A stretch of DNA of 64,000 nt from Ypsolopha sequella (taxonomy: Eukaryota > Arthropoda > Insecta > Lepidoptera > Ypsolophidae): the NCBI GenBank assembly GCA_934047225.1, contig OW203989.1:11631977-11695976 (forward strand). The letters are read 5' to 3'. A model generated the notes under the pieces. The model was not told the DNA's origin. It ran no database searches and worked only from the letters and a program-made list of their open reading frames with translations. Below, one piece after another: positions 22,462-32,722 of this stretch. Every line of letters begins with the position of its first letter. Position 1 is the stretch's first letter. A program made the translations under genes and the position numbers.

Positions 22462-22584
22462 CTTATATCTCCTAGCTTCATACGAAGTACAAGCCACGAA
22501 AAAGGAATGCACAATTTTATAGGGCCCTGGACCTTTCGCAGCCTTAAAATTATTCAAATGTATACATCCATTGTAGTCATTCAT
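22462..22584 (-). CDS. not: non-stop coding exon 1 (start codon)
   Basis: ATG at 22582-22584 starts MNDYNGCIHLNNFKAAKGPG and the exon ends EARRYK with donor AAG|GTAAG. GCIHL supplies the first Cys and His of the zinc finger. The 41 codons match the usual N-terminal length. Confidence 0.92.
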
Positions 22585-24279
22585 TTTTTCTCTTGTAAAC
22601 TTACGAGTGAAGCCGGCAACGAAATACCGTAGCAGCTGTTTGATTGAAAAAAATATTACCGCACGGAACAGCAGGTCAAGCTATGAGCATTTACAGATAA
22701 ATACACCGTATTAGCTAAGGTGGTAGGTCTGCGTAAAGATAGAAAAGTCGAAAACACTGAAAACACCACAAAACCACAAAGCACAATTTCCAATTCCAGG
22801 GCGGGCGCAGGCAGCTCCTCAAATCCTCTGTCACTCACTCGTTCGGCTGCTCGCTCACCAAAGCTTTATGTGCTCTGTGGCTCAGGCCTTCGGTTAGACA
22901 GCCAGTCAGCCAGCCAGGCCAGCCTCGGAAGAAGTCGGATTCTAGACTTGTCGCGCGCCCTCACACGAGCAATCAGAAAGACGAAAAAAAAGAGTGAGAG
23001 AGAGGGGTCTTCCGTCAAGTTCCGTTGAGGGATTTTCTGACAGCTAATAAAAAAAAAAAATTGTTCGAGATATCTCAATAGATGGCGTCGACGAGACGAG
23101 GTGAAAGTTGCCAACTCAAAAACATGTTGGATGTGATCGAATTTATTTCTAATAAAAAAATAAAAGTTATTTTTTTAGTGATTGGAACCATGATGATAAC
23201 GAGATATGTGCAAAAAAAATTAATGTTGAATATTTTATGGAGGTTGTAATAAATTAATTACTTTTTATCTTGAAATTTACAAAAACACATAAGACACATC
23301 GTCACGACATGGATTATGTTAAACCATGACGGTAAAAAATATCATGCCTTACCGTTACCACACCCCCGACACTTCATACTGAGTGCTCAAGTTATTTACC
23401 TACACTCCCACCCGCGCACTGGCTTGTCCGCACACGCTTGTATGTGTGCGTGAGCTAGTCTAGGGCTGGCAGCAAGCGTGTGAGCGTCGTCGATCGAGAG
23501 GGACAACATTATAATTCAGCAACTTATATGATTCTCTTCCTAAATGTTAGCGTGGTAAATCAGTAGTTCCTAGTTCTGGTTCCCCATGGATTATTTTTGT
23601 ATTAAAATATATATACATCGTCACGACTTGAATCAAATGCTCGAGGGGGTGTTAGAGGTGTTCCGAGTGTGAACTTTGAAATGCAAGTCACAGTCCACAC
23701 TCGGTACACCCGCGATTCACCTACAAATATTATGTCCCAACGTGATGGGTGGTGAGCCCTATCGCCGTACTTCGGGCACAAATACACATTTTTTAGGACA
23801 TGTTGAAATTTGCTCAGCTTGAACGGTCACACAAAACATTCGATTTTTAAAATTCCAACTTAATGTTGAAATTCTTACCAACTGTTTGACAACTGTTTGA
23901 GAGTTGCAGTTAACTTCCTAAACCAATAGATAAAAGAAAATGCCTTGCTTTAGTTCATCGGCAGGGAATTTTAAAAAATCTCCGTTCTTTATTTTTTGCT
24001 CCGTTTTCAATGCATCCATAAATATCACAAAAACGAACCTTATTAATTAAAAATCAGTATCGTAATAAAACAAAATACACGCGCAGTTAACGAGTGCTAC
24101 TCGAGCTCTGCGTGCAACCAGATTTGCCACTTACTTGCGGGGGACCGCGGGGGACGATAATCTCACGCGGGGAGGTGAGTGTCGCTTCTTTACGTAGGAA
24201 TACTTTATATTCTCTGCCGTTACCGAACAAAATTATAAAAGCGCCTATTGGCAACACTCAGTCAGACCACGGCTCGTCA
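22585..24279. other. 5' flank of non-stop; SINE fragment inside
   Basis: GC content rises at about 22780-23010, which fits a promoter or untranslated first exon of non-stop, but no motif fixes a transcription start. Short open frames on both strands (22720-23114) are low in information and are not called. The only other recognisable feature is the SINE tail at 23605-23795. Confidence 0.4.
23605..23795 (-). repeat. SINE tail fragment
   Basis: Shares ATCGTCACGAC, AGAGGTGTTCCGAGTGTGAA, CCCAACGTGATGGGTGGTGA and CGCCGTACTTCGGGCACAAA with the complete SINE at 53850-54205. The tRNA-like head is missing. Confidence 0.65.
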
Positions 24280-24715
24280 CAGCCATCCTCAGAATAAGGA
24301 ATACAAATAGAAGCCTGACTAAAATAAGAACTGGGCATTAGCCATTGTACTCATCTAACGTAAATTACTCCTGTGTACGAGTGAATGAAACAGCGGACCG
24401 CACTTACTTTATATTTTTTCCTGGTTTGTCACTAGATTGAACCAAACAAATGTCAGATGGATGTAATTTGGATGTATTTTAAATATTATAATACCATCAA
24501 ATTAAATATGTCTCATCATTGTATCGTTGTGTTGTAATATCGTTCGTTGCGTGCATCACATCTTAATTTGGTGGCATCGAAATGTCTATTGCATTTTGCG
24601 AAAGTTTAAAGCTTCACCGAGAGAAATTAAATATTTTGGTGCTCTTCCTCTCAAAATTCGTGAAAGTGTGATTTATTATTGTTTGTGTTGATTGTTTTTT
24701 TAACATTGTAATAAA

Positions 24716-25899
24716 ATGTCTTGTGCGATTGAAGGCTGTAAATCGCATACAGGAAGAAAAGAAAACAACAATGAAGCAATATCATTTCATCGGTGAGTTC
24801 TGATAGTTTTTATGTTAATAAGTTGCAGGATCATACCTAAAACTCAGTAACAATAATAGTAGTTCTTGTAAATCATACTCGTGTTCAATTCTACACCGAT
24901 ATTTGCCTGTTTTATATAGATTTTCTGCCGACTATGAGAGGTTATGTTTTTTCGTATAGTGATGTACTAAAGTCCGTGTGGCAAACTATCGAACATTGGT
25001 TCCCGCGGCAGCCGTGCATAAAGGATAATAGATTAATGAGAGGTTTTCTTTTTGAGTATTAAAAAAAAAAACATAGTTTCCAAGAACTCTGTAGATGGTG
25101 TTGAACTGACTACGTTGCTAGGTGCCAAAGCCAAAACGATTGAAAAAAAAAACATTGCGTCACGTCACATATGCTCGTTGGTTGATGACATGTGTGCTGA
25201 GCATATTATGTGCGAACGCTTTGTTATGGTCCGTCCAGGTTTAAAATGTACCATGGCTTGTACTCATTGCGCTTTACGACTTTCATCTTTAGGAAAAAGA
25301 TGTATGCCTCCATTTTAATACAAATCCACAAGGCACAGACTCTCTTCTTTTTCTCTTGGGACATTTTTTTTCTGGCTTAGAAAACTCATAAAAAGACTGC
25401 TAATTATTTTTTTCTTTTTCCTTGTTGTTATTATTTATTTATTTTCAAAATGTCATTGTGATGTGATATGACAATGACATTAATTACTTTTTAATGTACG
25501 TTTCGTTTTACGATCTCAAAATTACATCCAAGTGCAATAATCAAAAAATTATGTGACGTTCCGTTCCTTGCAGTAACTTACCAAGTTCAGCGCCATCTAT
25601 ACAGCGACTAGGGAAGAGTAAAAAAAAAAGAAAAGAAAATCCCTCATTGCAGCGCGAGTTAAAAGAAAAATAATGCCGAATAAATATCGCTATATTTTTT
25701 TGTTACAGATAAAAGGGAAAAATTAAAAAGTGAATGGCTTAGACGAATAATTTGACCAAATTGGGCAATTAAAAAAAGCAGTCATATTTGTTCGAAACAC
25801 TTTACGTCGGATTCTTTTGGACCAAACGAAAATTTAAAATGGAGACTTTTAAAAGCAGATGCCTTACCAACGTTATATTTACCAGATACAGACACATTG
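24716..25899 (+). pseudogene. THAP-domain gene remnant of P-type copy 2
   Basis: Exon 1 (24716-24792) reads MSCAIEGCKSHTGRK to AISFH with donor GTGAGT. The intron holds the nested insertion 25038-25645. Exon 2 (25709-25899) keeps KSEWLRRII and, after a TGA, the zinc-ligand and AVPTLF-like end (CSKHF, ADALPTLYLP). A short deletion removes part of RFPK and shifts the frame. It is a non-functional copy of the DNA-binding domain. Confidence 0.78.
25038..25645. mobile_element. Unclassified 0.6-kb insertion in THAP intron
   Basis: Inverted ends are GAGAGGTTTTCTTTTT at the left and AAAAGAAAATCCCTC at the right, with AT on both sides. Copy 1 has a continuous GATTAATTGCAG at the equivalent place, so AT would be the duplicated target. 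Copy 3 has the same insertion at 34650-35268. An open frame inside (25052-25318) shows no recognised domain. Confidence 0.6.
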
Positions 25900-27077
25900 G
25901 TAACCTTTAAATAATTATGTATAATTGCATTATCAATCTTGTTTGTAGGTACGTGCTTGTACTATACTATAGTATATTAACTCGATAATTTTTCAATTTT
26001 AGGCAACAGAACCAGTAGCTATGGATGTCTGTGGTTTAGAAAAGTGCATACTTCTGTGTTCGCAAATCGTTCGGAAAGGCCTGTTCGTTCACGTTACTGC
26101 CGTGATCGACTTCACGAAGAAATTCCGCAGATCAAGACATTTTCGTACTTAGTGGTTGACAATAAAAGTACTTTGACAGGGTAGTTCTATCGTGAAATGA
26201 ATTTTGGGAATGCTTATTGACTTGAACTGCGCATAATTTGATTTCTTATTACAGGTTATTAGGTATTTTAATCGTTCATTATTTGTTATTAGTTATTATT
26301 CAAGATAAGTTGATGTTTATTCGATAGAAATAAAAAAAAAATTAAATTACCTCTGTAGTAATTGCGCTGTCATCGCTCATCATTGACATAATATTATTAT
26401 TACGAATCCTGTAAGTCTATGACTATTATGATTTCTATTGTTGCGATTAATTCCTTCCTCCTTGATTGAACAAAGACGCGACATCAACGAACATCTATTT
26501 GATTGAGTTAAGAGGCGACTTAAAAAGTATCCACTTAAATAGTTTACGGTTGTATCTCTGATACAAGCTACGGCATTTTTTGTACTAGAAACAAGTACAA
26601 TTTTGGACTTAACTTATGTACCTACCTGCCTACGATATAGTAATTTGTACTTAATAAAAAATATTATGCTAAACGAAAGATATCCTTTTATTAATTCCTT
26701 ATTTACACAATATAACATGTGACCACTTTGTTATTAATTCTCTTGGCCTCCTTCCAAAGCAAGAGGATGTCACCAGAAAGGTCGGTGCCTCCTGCATTCT
26801 CTTTTTTTTCACACTTTGATACGATATGATGTGTTGTAAGGAGATTGGTCGCGGTTCATTTCGATTTGGTTTATTTATCGTAGTCAAAAATCGACATTGT
26901 TACATCACTAGCAAAGCAACGAACTAGTGACAACCTACCTAATTAAGAAAAAACTAATACATATCCATCTCTCTCTAACGCACTAAAATGTCGGTAAGAA
27001 AATCAAGGATAGGTGTCTTTCTCTGCGTATTATTTTAGCCAGGTTTCTATTTGTATTCCTTATTCTGAGCAGCCATC

Positions 27078-27177
27078 TGTCTGGAACTCGGAACCAAGGT
27101 TTTTTTTTAAATGAGCTGTCAGAAATGCCGGTGCCAGCGGGCAGCTCCCGCCCCGAATTCCGTCCGACCCGAGGAAC
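27078..27177. other. Intergenic spacer
   Basis: A hundred bases between P-type copy 2 and the first twin MITE, GC-rich at its end. Nothing recognised. Confidence 0.4.
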
Positions 27178-27752
27178 CCCGCGTTCCGAAATAGAATTAT
27201 TTCGCTAAAATCGATTACGAATGAATGAGGTGAATGGCTAATAATCCATGAGTGAAGCAAATGCGTTCATTCATTCGTATGACTTTCATGGCTCATGCGA
27301 CGGAGGTGAGGCGATGTGAGCGTTGAACGGAATGGAATGTCAAAAATTGTTTTCGCTCCATTATTTCAGCAGTTCAGATCAGACAAACCATAGTATATGT
27401 TTTATTCGGCCATGAGAGAAACAAATAAAAAGTCGTGTGGAACTTTTCGTCGAAAAGGAAGAATTTATATGTATATATATTTTTTCGTCGCTATCTGAGT
27501 CTACGTTAAAGAACAGTGCTACAAACTCTACTTGTTCCATCACGAATCACGGCACTTTGACGAAATAAAATCAAATAATCGTATTGTATTCTGTGATAAG
27601 AGGTTATGGTTAAGATGTATCTTTTTTAATGCGGTCCGAATCATAAGCTATCTTTCACATCGTTTGCTAGCTCACAAATTACGGACCAGTCATCGCTCAC
27701 ACTTTAATTCATTCATAGCTTTTATCTATGTAATTCTATTACGGACCGCAGG
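27178..27752. mobile_element. Twin MITE, copy A
   Basis: Ends are CCCGCGTTCCGAAATAGAAT at the left and ATTCTATTACGGACCGCAGG at the right, which are imperfect inverted repeats. The interior is almost identical to copy B. It contains a broken open frame that starts in both copies with FHHESRHFDEIKSNN, but no domain is recognised. No clear target duplication. Confidence 0.7.
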
Positions 27753-28055
27753 GGAAGAGTGTGAAAGCACGTTCACGTTGGTCAATGCTGCCATTTTTCC
27801 GTAGGAGAGAGAACTTATTAATGATATTTTTATTTGATAATGTTAATTTTATTTATTGAATATCATAGTTAATTTTCAAAATTCGTTCAATTTAACGGTT
27901 GATTGTTATATCAATCATCTCTAGTATGCACGCGCCACGAGACGCTCGTACTGTGACGTTTGCATACTGAACGCTTGGCCCGCGTAAGTTTGAAAAATCA
28001 ACGAACCTTGTTGACTTACTTACTCGTTGAACCCGTGTTGTGACCTTAATTTCCC
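27753..28055. other. Spacer between twin MITEs
   Basis: 300 bp, AT-rich, nothing recognised. Confidence 0.4.
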
Positions 28056-28626
28056 TGCGTTCCGAAATAGACTTATTTCGCTAAAATCGATTACGAATGA
28101 ATGAGGTGAATGGCTAATAATCCATGAGTGAAGCAAATGCGTTCATTCATTCGTATGACTTTCATGGCTCATGCGACGGAGGTGAGGCGATGTGAGCGTT
28201 GAACGGAATGGAATGTCAAAAATTGTTTTCTCTCCATTATTTCAGCAGTTCAGATCAGACAAACCATAGTATATGTTTTATTCGGCCATGAGAGAAACAA
28301 ATAAAAAGTCGTGTGGAACTTTTCGTCGAAAAGGAAGAATTTATATGTATATATATTTTTTCGTCGCTATCTGAGTCTACGTTAAAGAACAGTGCTACAA
28401 ACTCTTCTTGTTCCATCACGAATCACGGCACTTTGACGAAATAAAATCAAATAATCGTATTGTATTCTGTGATAAGAGGTTATGGTTAAGATGTATCTTT
28501 TTTAATGCGGTCCGAATCATAAGCTATCTTTCACATCGTTTGCTAGCTCACAAATTACGGACCAGTCATCGCTCACACTTTAATTCATTCATAGCTTTTA
28601 TCTATGTAATTCTATTACGGACCGCA
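28056..28626. mobile_element. Twin MITE, copy B
   Basis: TGCGTTCCGAAATAG at the left, CTATTACGGACCGCA at the right. It differs from copy A by only a handful of bases over about 570 (for example TCTACTTGTT versus TCTTCTTGTT). The same orientation and small divergence indicate recent duplication or transposition. Confidence 0.72.
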
Positions 28627-28741
28627 CGGTTTATGAACGCGGCCCTCCGCTCTAAATACACCACAAGCATAAAGTCTCGATCGCTCGTTACGAAGTTATC
28701 GATAATTTCGAATAAACTCTACTCTGTGGTGAGTCTTTGTT
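28627..28741 (+). promoter_or_regulatory. Candidate cytohesin promoter and leader exon
   Basis: A short stretch of unique DNA remains between the twin MITE and the LINE. It holds TATCGATA at 28697-28704, the DRE element of many insect housekeeping promoters (known), and a strong donor CTGTG|GTGAGT at 28729. A matching acceptor, TTACATTAG, ends at 36814 just ahead of the cytohesin start codon. I infer an untranslated first exon ending at 28728. No transcript evidence. Confidence 0.4.
28697..28704. promoter_or_regulatory. DRE-like motif TATCGATA
   Basis: A perfect palindromic DRE core. It lies in the only non-repeat sequence upstream of the LINE, consistent with a promoter of cytohesin. A chance match to 8 bp is possible in a window of this size. 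Confidence 0.45.
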
Positions 28742-28845
28742 ACATTTCATTCAGAACTTTTTGGCGGGAAAGCAAAAAAGGCGGTCGATAGAAATTTTGA
28801 ATTTGAATTTAATATTGTTTTCAAGTGTTTATATCCGTAAAAAAC

Positions 28846-29982
28846 ATGTCCGAATTGGATAGTGAGGACGAATCTGATAAGGAGAAGCTAGAAAACCCAA
28901 AGGCGAAAAAAAGAAAATCGGATAAACCCAGTAATAAGGCAGGTGGCGGGGATGTGGTAAGATCAGACCCTTATAAACCTTTCAGCAAGCCTAATTATCA
29001 ACGAAGATTTACTGAAAGTGCTAGCGCATCCGAATACGTTGTATTTGTAGAAAGTACTAACGCTGAAAAGATTGGAAATAAGAACCCTTTTCAATTTTCT
29101 AAAAAGTTCCAAAAAGACATTAAAGGGATTCAGGGCATTATTCGAATTAATGCTAACAAGTTAGGAGTTATATTTAATCAACCAAGCATGGCTAATAACT
29201 TGTTAAATGACGTAGAGTTTCTAAAGAAACACAACTTGAAGTCTTATATCTCAGCAAGGTTCGTAGAAAAAATTGGAGTCCTGAGACATATTCCTACAAA
29301 TCTTTCAAATGAAGACCTCTACAAACAACTGTCGTCGACATGCGAAATACTTGCAATAAGAAGATTTATGAAAAAATTAAATGGTGTCCTGATACCCCTA
29401 GAGACAATAAGTGTTACCTTTGCAAACACAATCTTACCTGAATATGTATTTCTGAACTTATGGAGATTTAAGGTATATAACTACATTCCCCCGTTGCTAC
29501 AATGCTATAAATGCTTCAAATTCAATCACTCAGCAAAAATATGTACAAGTAACCAGATTTGCTCGATTTGCACTAATAATCATTCATTTAAAGACTGTGA
29601 TAGGCCAACTGAAATAAAATGCATAAACTGCGGTGGACCTCATTTGGCAGTTTCCAAAAATTGCCCCATCAAAATAAAGAAAAATTTGGAGAAAAAAAAT
29701 GTTCTTAATAAAACTACTTATTCCTCTGCTGTCAAATCAAATATAAATGTGAATGAAAAAAATTTCCCAAAATTACCACAGAAAAGTTCAAGTAACAACC
29801 TAACTGAGTCATATACTAATCCAAACGAGAATACGATCAGCACAATGAATGACATCATAAACAATTCAACCATAATTCATGCAATTGTTAAAACAATAAT
29901 AGATGTTGGTAACAAAAAAGATGATTCTCCTTTAACGACAGAAAGAATAAGAGAAGTTTTAACTACCAATTTGAAAAAATAA
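28846..29982 (+). CDS. LINE ORF1, gag-like zinc-knuckle protein
   Basis: Nucleic-acid-binding ORF1 protein of the LINE, 378 residues. It should coat the element RNA and aid reverse transcription (known for the family). A charged, Lys- and Asp-rich N-terminus (SELDSEDESDKEKLE) is followed by a central region. Three zinc knuckles lie at about residues 220-275: CYKCFKFNHSAKIC (CX2CX4HX4C), then CSICTNNHSFKDC and CINCGGPHLAVSKNC with variant spacing. The start is the first ATG at 28846; an in-frame GTG at 28825 is not a likely eukaryotic start. The stop TAA at 29980 is one base before the ORF2 ATG. The frame is intact. Confidence 0.92.
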   Translation: MSELDSEDESDKEKLENPKAKKRKSDKPSNKAGGGDVVRSDPYKPFSKPNYQRRFTESASASEYVVFVESTNAEKIGNKNPFQFSKKFQKDIKGIQGIIRINANKLGVIFNQPSMANNLLNDVEFLKKHNLKSYISARFVEKIGVLRHIPTNLSNEDLYKQLSSTCEILAIRRFMKKLNGVLIPLETISVTFANTILPEYVFLNLWRFKVYNYIPPLLQCYKCFKFNHSAKICTSNQICSICTNNHSFKDCDRPTEIKCINCGGPHLAVSKNCPIKIKKNLEKKNVLNKTTYSSAVKSNINVNEKNFPKLPQKSSSNNLTESYTNPNENTISTMNDIINNSTIIHAIVKTIIDVGNKKDDSPLTTERIREVLTTNLKK

Positions 29983-29983
29983 G

Positions 29984-32722
29984 ATGGCTCTTACAAACCA
30001 AAAAAATAACATTATAATTGCTCAACATAACATTCAAAGTTTAACCAACAAAAAACCTCTACTTAATGCTTTTTTACAATCTGAAAATATTGATATTTGT
30101 CTTTTAAATGAAACTTGCTTGAAAGAAAAACATAAAAATATTAAATTTCAACATTATAATTGTTACTTTGTTAACGCTGAAGTTTATGGAGGAGTAGGAA
30201 TATTAGTCAATAATAATATAAAACACAGACTTCTTCACACTCCATACTATGAAGACATTCAATCTATAGCCATATCTATATCCACTAACTCGGGTGATCT
30301 TACCATTCTCAATATTTATTGTCCACCTCGTTTTACACATATCCGCAAAAATAAACTTAAAAAAATTATTAATGATTTACCAAAACCAATTATAATATCA
30401 GGAGATTTTAATGCACATCACATTGCTTTTGGATGCTTAACAATAAAGGCCAAAGGTAGAGAATTGTATGATATAATTGATGAAGCCAATTTATGTATAC
30501 TTAACACTGGTGAATTTACAACCGTAAATAGACCTAATCAAAATCCTTCAGCTATTGATGTCTCTTTCGCAAGTCCAAGCATAACTCCTTTATGTGAATG
30601 GGAAGTTTATAAAGATCCTATGGGCAGCTACCATTATCCAACTCTTATTAAACTCTTAACTTCAGCAACTGTATATGAGTATGAACCTGTGGACAAATAT
30701 TTATATGATAAAGTAAACTGGGCAGACTACAATGATAAATCCGAGGACCTGAAATCTATCTCAGTTGATTTTGATGATCCATTAAATACATACACAACAT
30801 TTTGTCACAGTTTGTCTGAACTTCGTGAAAACTGTATACCAAAAAAAATTATATCGAAACCTGGTACTCGAACACTGCGTCTTCCACCTGCACCATGGTG
30901 GAATGATGAATGTCAAAATGCAGTTAATAAATCTAAAGAAGCTCTAAATTTTTATAGGAGATGTCCAACTTTAGACAACTATGTTGCATATAAAAGATTA
31001 GATGCACGCAAAAAATTAACAATTAAACAACAAAAACAGTCAGGATGGCTAAAACTCTGTGAAAAATTTAATAGAACTACTCCGATATCACAGATTTGGA
31101 ATTTAATAAAAAGATTTAAAAGAATAAATAATACAAATAATAAATATAAAAATGAGAATTTTATTCCTCAGTTCATAGACAAGTTGGCTCAACCACATCA
31201 TGTTGACATAGATACCTTAGAATCTATATTTCAGTCAAATAATAATAATCGAGACACAGTTTTTCTATTACATTCCTTTACATATGATGAATTTGAGAAA
31301 GCTCTTGACTCTAGAAGAAATACTACTCCTGGAATGGATAACTTTCCTTACATATTAATAAAAAATTTAAATACCCATGCAAAAAATAAACTTTTAGACA
31401 TTTTCAACGCATTGTGGATGAAACAGTTAGTTCCTGAGTCATGGAGGATGCAGTGTGTGATACCAGTTTTAAAACCTAACAAGCCTACAGATGATTTTAA
31501 TTCATACAGACCAATTTCGCTTACCTCATGTGTAGGTAAATTATTTGAACTCATGATCAAAACTCGTTTGGATTGGTATGTGGAGCATCATAACATTATT
31601 CCTTCCATTCAATATGGTTTTCGTAGAGGAAAAAGTGCAGTAGATAGTTTTTTCACATTGATCTCAGACCTGAAACATGCCAGAATGGGAAATAAAAACG
31701 CAGTTTGTGCATTTCTTGATGTACAGGGTGCATTCGATAATATTAATATAAAGCAGCTTATAAACATTTTATATGATTTAGGTCTACCAGGCAGACTCTT
31801 AAAATGGATCTTTAGGTTTTTGTATGATAGAGAGATATTTATTAAATTTAATAATAAGTTATTCGGACCGAAAAAAGCACAAAAAGGCACTACTCAGGGT
31901 GGAACACTTTCACCATTATTGTACAACTTATACACAAGTCAAATACTACAATATGTCACTAATAATAATATAAATATACTTCAATTTGCGGATGACTTAG
32001 TTCTCTATAGTGTAAATTCTGATATCAGTACAGCCTCGAATAATGTAAATGAAAGTCTAAAACAATTATTCAGGTATTACAATAATGAACTCAAACTAAA
32101 TATAAATGTGGAAAAAAGCTCAATACTTATTATTGGAAATAACACATCCAAAATGGACATTAAATACAATAATATAAGAATTCCTATTGTGAAGGAAAAG
32201 AAGTTTTTAGGTGTTATAATTGATAATCAATTAAACTACAACAGTCATATAAATAACATTCACAAAAAAGCATTGCAAGCTATTAACATTCTAAGATGCT
32301 TAACAGGAGTATCATGGGGTGCTGACCCAAAAATTTTAAGTCTATTATATAAAAGCTTAGTCAGAAGTCATTTCGATTACAGCTGTTTGGCATATTCAAA
32401 TGCAAGTTCTGTATTTTTGAGAAAATTAGATGTACTTCAAAACAGATGTTTGAGAATCATTACAGGTGCTATGTGTTCCACTCCTATTAAGGCAATGGAG
32501 GTAGAAACTAAAATTATGCCTCTGAAAATAAGAAGATTAATGTTTTTAGAAAGATTTGCTTTGAAACATATAACCCATAATAATACAAAACTTATTCAAA
32601 AATTCTCCACTGCCTTAGTTAACACAGATAATATTCCATTTGTAACTGCAAAAGAATTACATAGTACTGCTGAAATACCAATAATTAGAGTAATATCAGA
32701 AATGAAAAAAAATATTCACTAA
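29984..32722 (+). CDS. LINE ORF2, endonuclease and reverse transcriptase (ends at frameshift)
   Basis: 912 residues open from ATG at 29984. An APE-type endonuclease fills about residues 1-225, with IAQHNIQSL, LLNETCLK, NIYCPP, the active-site ISGDFNAHH near 140 and GSYHYPT. Reverse transcriptase follows at about 470-760: YRPISLTSCVGKLFE, QYGFRRGKSAVD, AFLDVQGAFD, TTQGGTLSPLLYNLYTS and the catalytic LQFADDLVLYS near 666, then KKFLGVIID. It nicks target DNA and primes cDNA synthesis there (known for the family). The frame stops at TAA 32720-32722 because of one extra A in an A8 run at 32705-32712. RNase H continues in another frame. Confidence 0.93.
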   Translation: MALTNQKNNIIIAQHNIQSLTNKKPLLNAFLQSENIDICLLNETCLKEKHKNIKFQHYNCYFVNAEVYGGVGILVNNNIKHRLLHTPYYEDIQSIAISISTNSGDLTILNIYCPPRFTHIRKNKLKKIINDLPKPIIISGDFNAHHIAFGCLTIKAKGRELYDIIDEANLCILNTGEFTTVNRPNQNPSAIDVSFASPSITPLCEWEVYKDPMGSYHYPTLIKLLTSATVYEYEPVDKYLYDKVNWADYNDKSEDLKSISVDFDDPLNTYTTFCHSLSELRENCIPKKIISKPGTRTLRLPPAPWWNDECQNAVNKSKEALNFYRRCPTLDNYVAYKRLDARKKLTIKQQKQSGWLKLCEKFNRTTPISQIWNLIKRFKRINNTNNKYKNENFIPQFIDKLAQPHHVDIDTLESIFQSNNNNRDTVFLLHSFTYDEFEKALDSRRNTTPGMDNFPYILIKNLNTHAKNKLLDIFNALWMKQLVPESWRMQCVIPVLKPNKPTDDFNSYRPISLTSCVGKLFELMIKTRLDWYVEHHNIIPSIQYGFRRGKSAVDSFFTLISDLKHARMGNKNAVCAFLDVQGAFDNINIKQLINILYDLGLPGRLLKWIFRFLYDREIFIKFNNKLFGPKKAQKGTTQGGTLSPLLYNLYTSQILQYVTNNNINILQFADDLVLYSVNSDISTASNNVNESLKQLFRYYNNELKLNINVEKSSILIIGNNTSKMDIKYNNIRIPIVKEKKFLGVIIDNQLNYNSHINNIHKKALQAINILRCLTGVSWGADPKILSLLYKSLVRSHFDYSCLAYSNASSVFLRKLDVLQNRCLRIITGAMCSTPIKAMEVETKIMPLKIRRLMFLERFALKHITHNNTKLIQKFSTALVNTDNIPFVTAKELHSTAEIPIIRVISEMKKNIH

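Larger units (their letters stand above)
8581..22584 (-). other. not: non-stop / USP22 gene, complete coding region in 7 exons
   Basis: Histone H2B deubiquitinase, the catalytic subunit of the SAGA DUB module (known for the family, with partners Sgf11, ENY2 and ataxin-7). Seven coding exons join with GT-AG introns and matching phases into 492 residues, close to the roughly 500 of insect and vertebrate members. An N-terminal Cys/His-rich zinc-finger UBP domain covers about residues 1-120. The USP catalytic domain starts near 145. It has the Cys box NLGSTCFMN with C168, CxxC pairs of the USP zinc ribbon in exon 6, the His box [11 protein letters not shown] with H442, and D458 in KCDDHMIT. The H-to-D spacing of 16 is that expected for USP22. 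The start is the first ATG of the UBP domain; further 5' UTR exons are not visible. Intron 4 (11485-20645) is swollen by transposons. The neighbour on the other strand is cytohesin, divergent. Confidence 0.95.
24288..27069 (+). mobile_element. P-superfamily (THAP) element, copy 2
   Basis: 2782 bp with ends CTCAGAATAAGGAATACAAA and TTTGTATTCCTTATTCTGAG. It is flanked by CAGCCATC at 24280-24287 and 27070-27077, a perfect 8-bp duplication. It is oriented plus by its THAP remnant. It has an uninterrupted TTAA where copy 1 holds piggyBac. It has a 0.6-kb insertion in the THAP intron that copy 1 lacks. Confidence 0.87.

Noticed and set aside
22720..23114. Open frames on both strands upstream of non-stop
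   Set aside because: They overlap antisense, are low in information and lie where a promoter or 5' UTR is expected.
24082..24180. Possible leader exon ending at a GTGAGT donor (CGGGGAG|GTGAGT)
   Set aside because: It is GC-rich and attractive, but no acceptor partner or gene can be tied to it.
27178..28626. Twin 570-bp repeats as LTRs or as tandem 5' UTR units of the LINE
   Set aside because: The LINE starts at 28754 with its own target duplication, and the repeats end in inverted termini; no retroviral-type genes lie between them.
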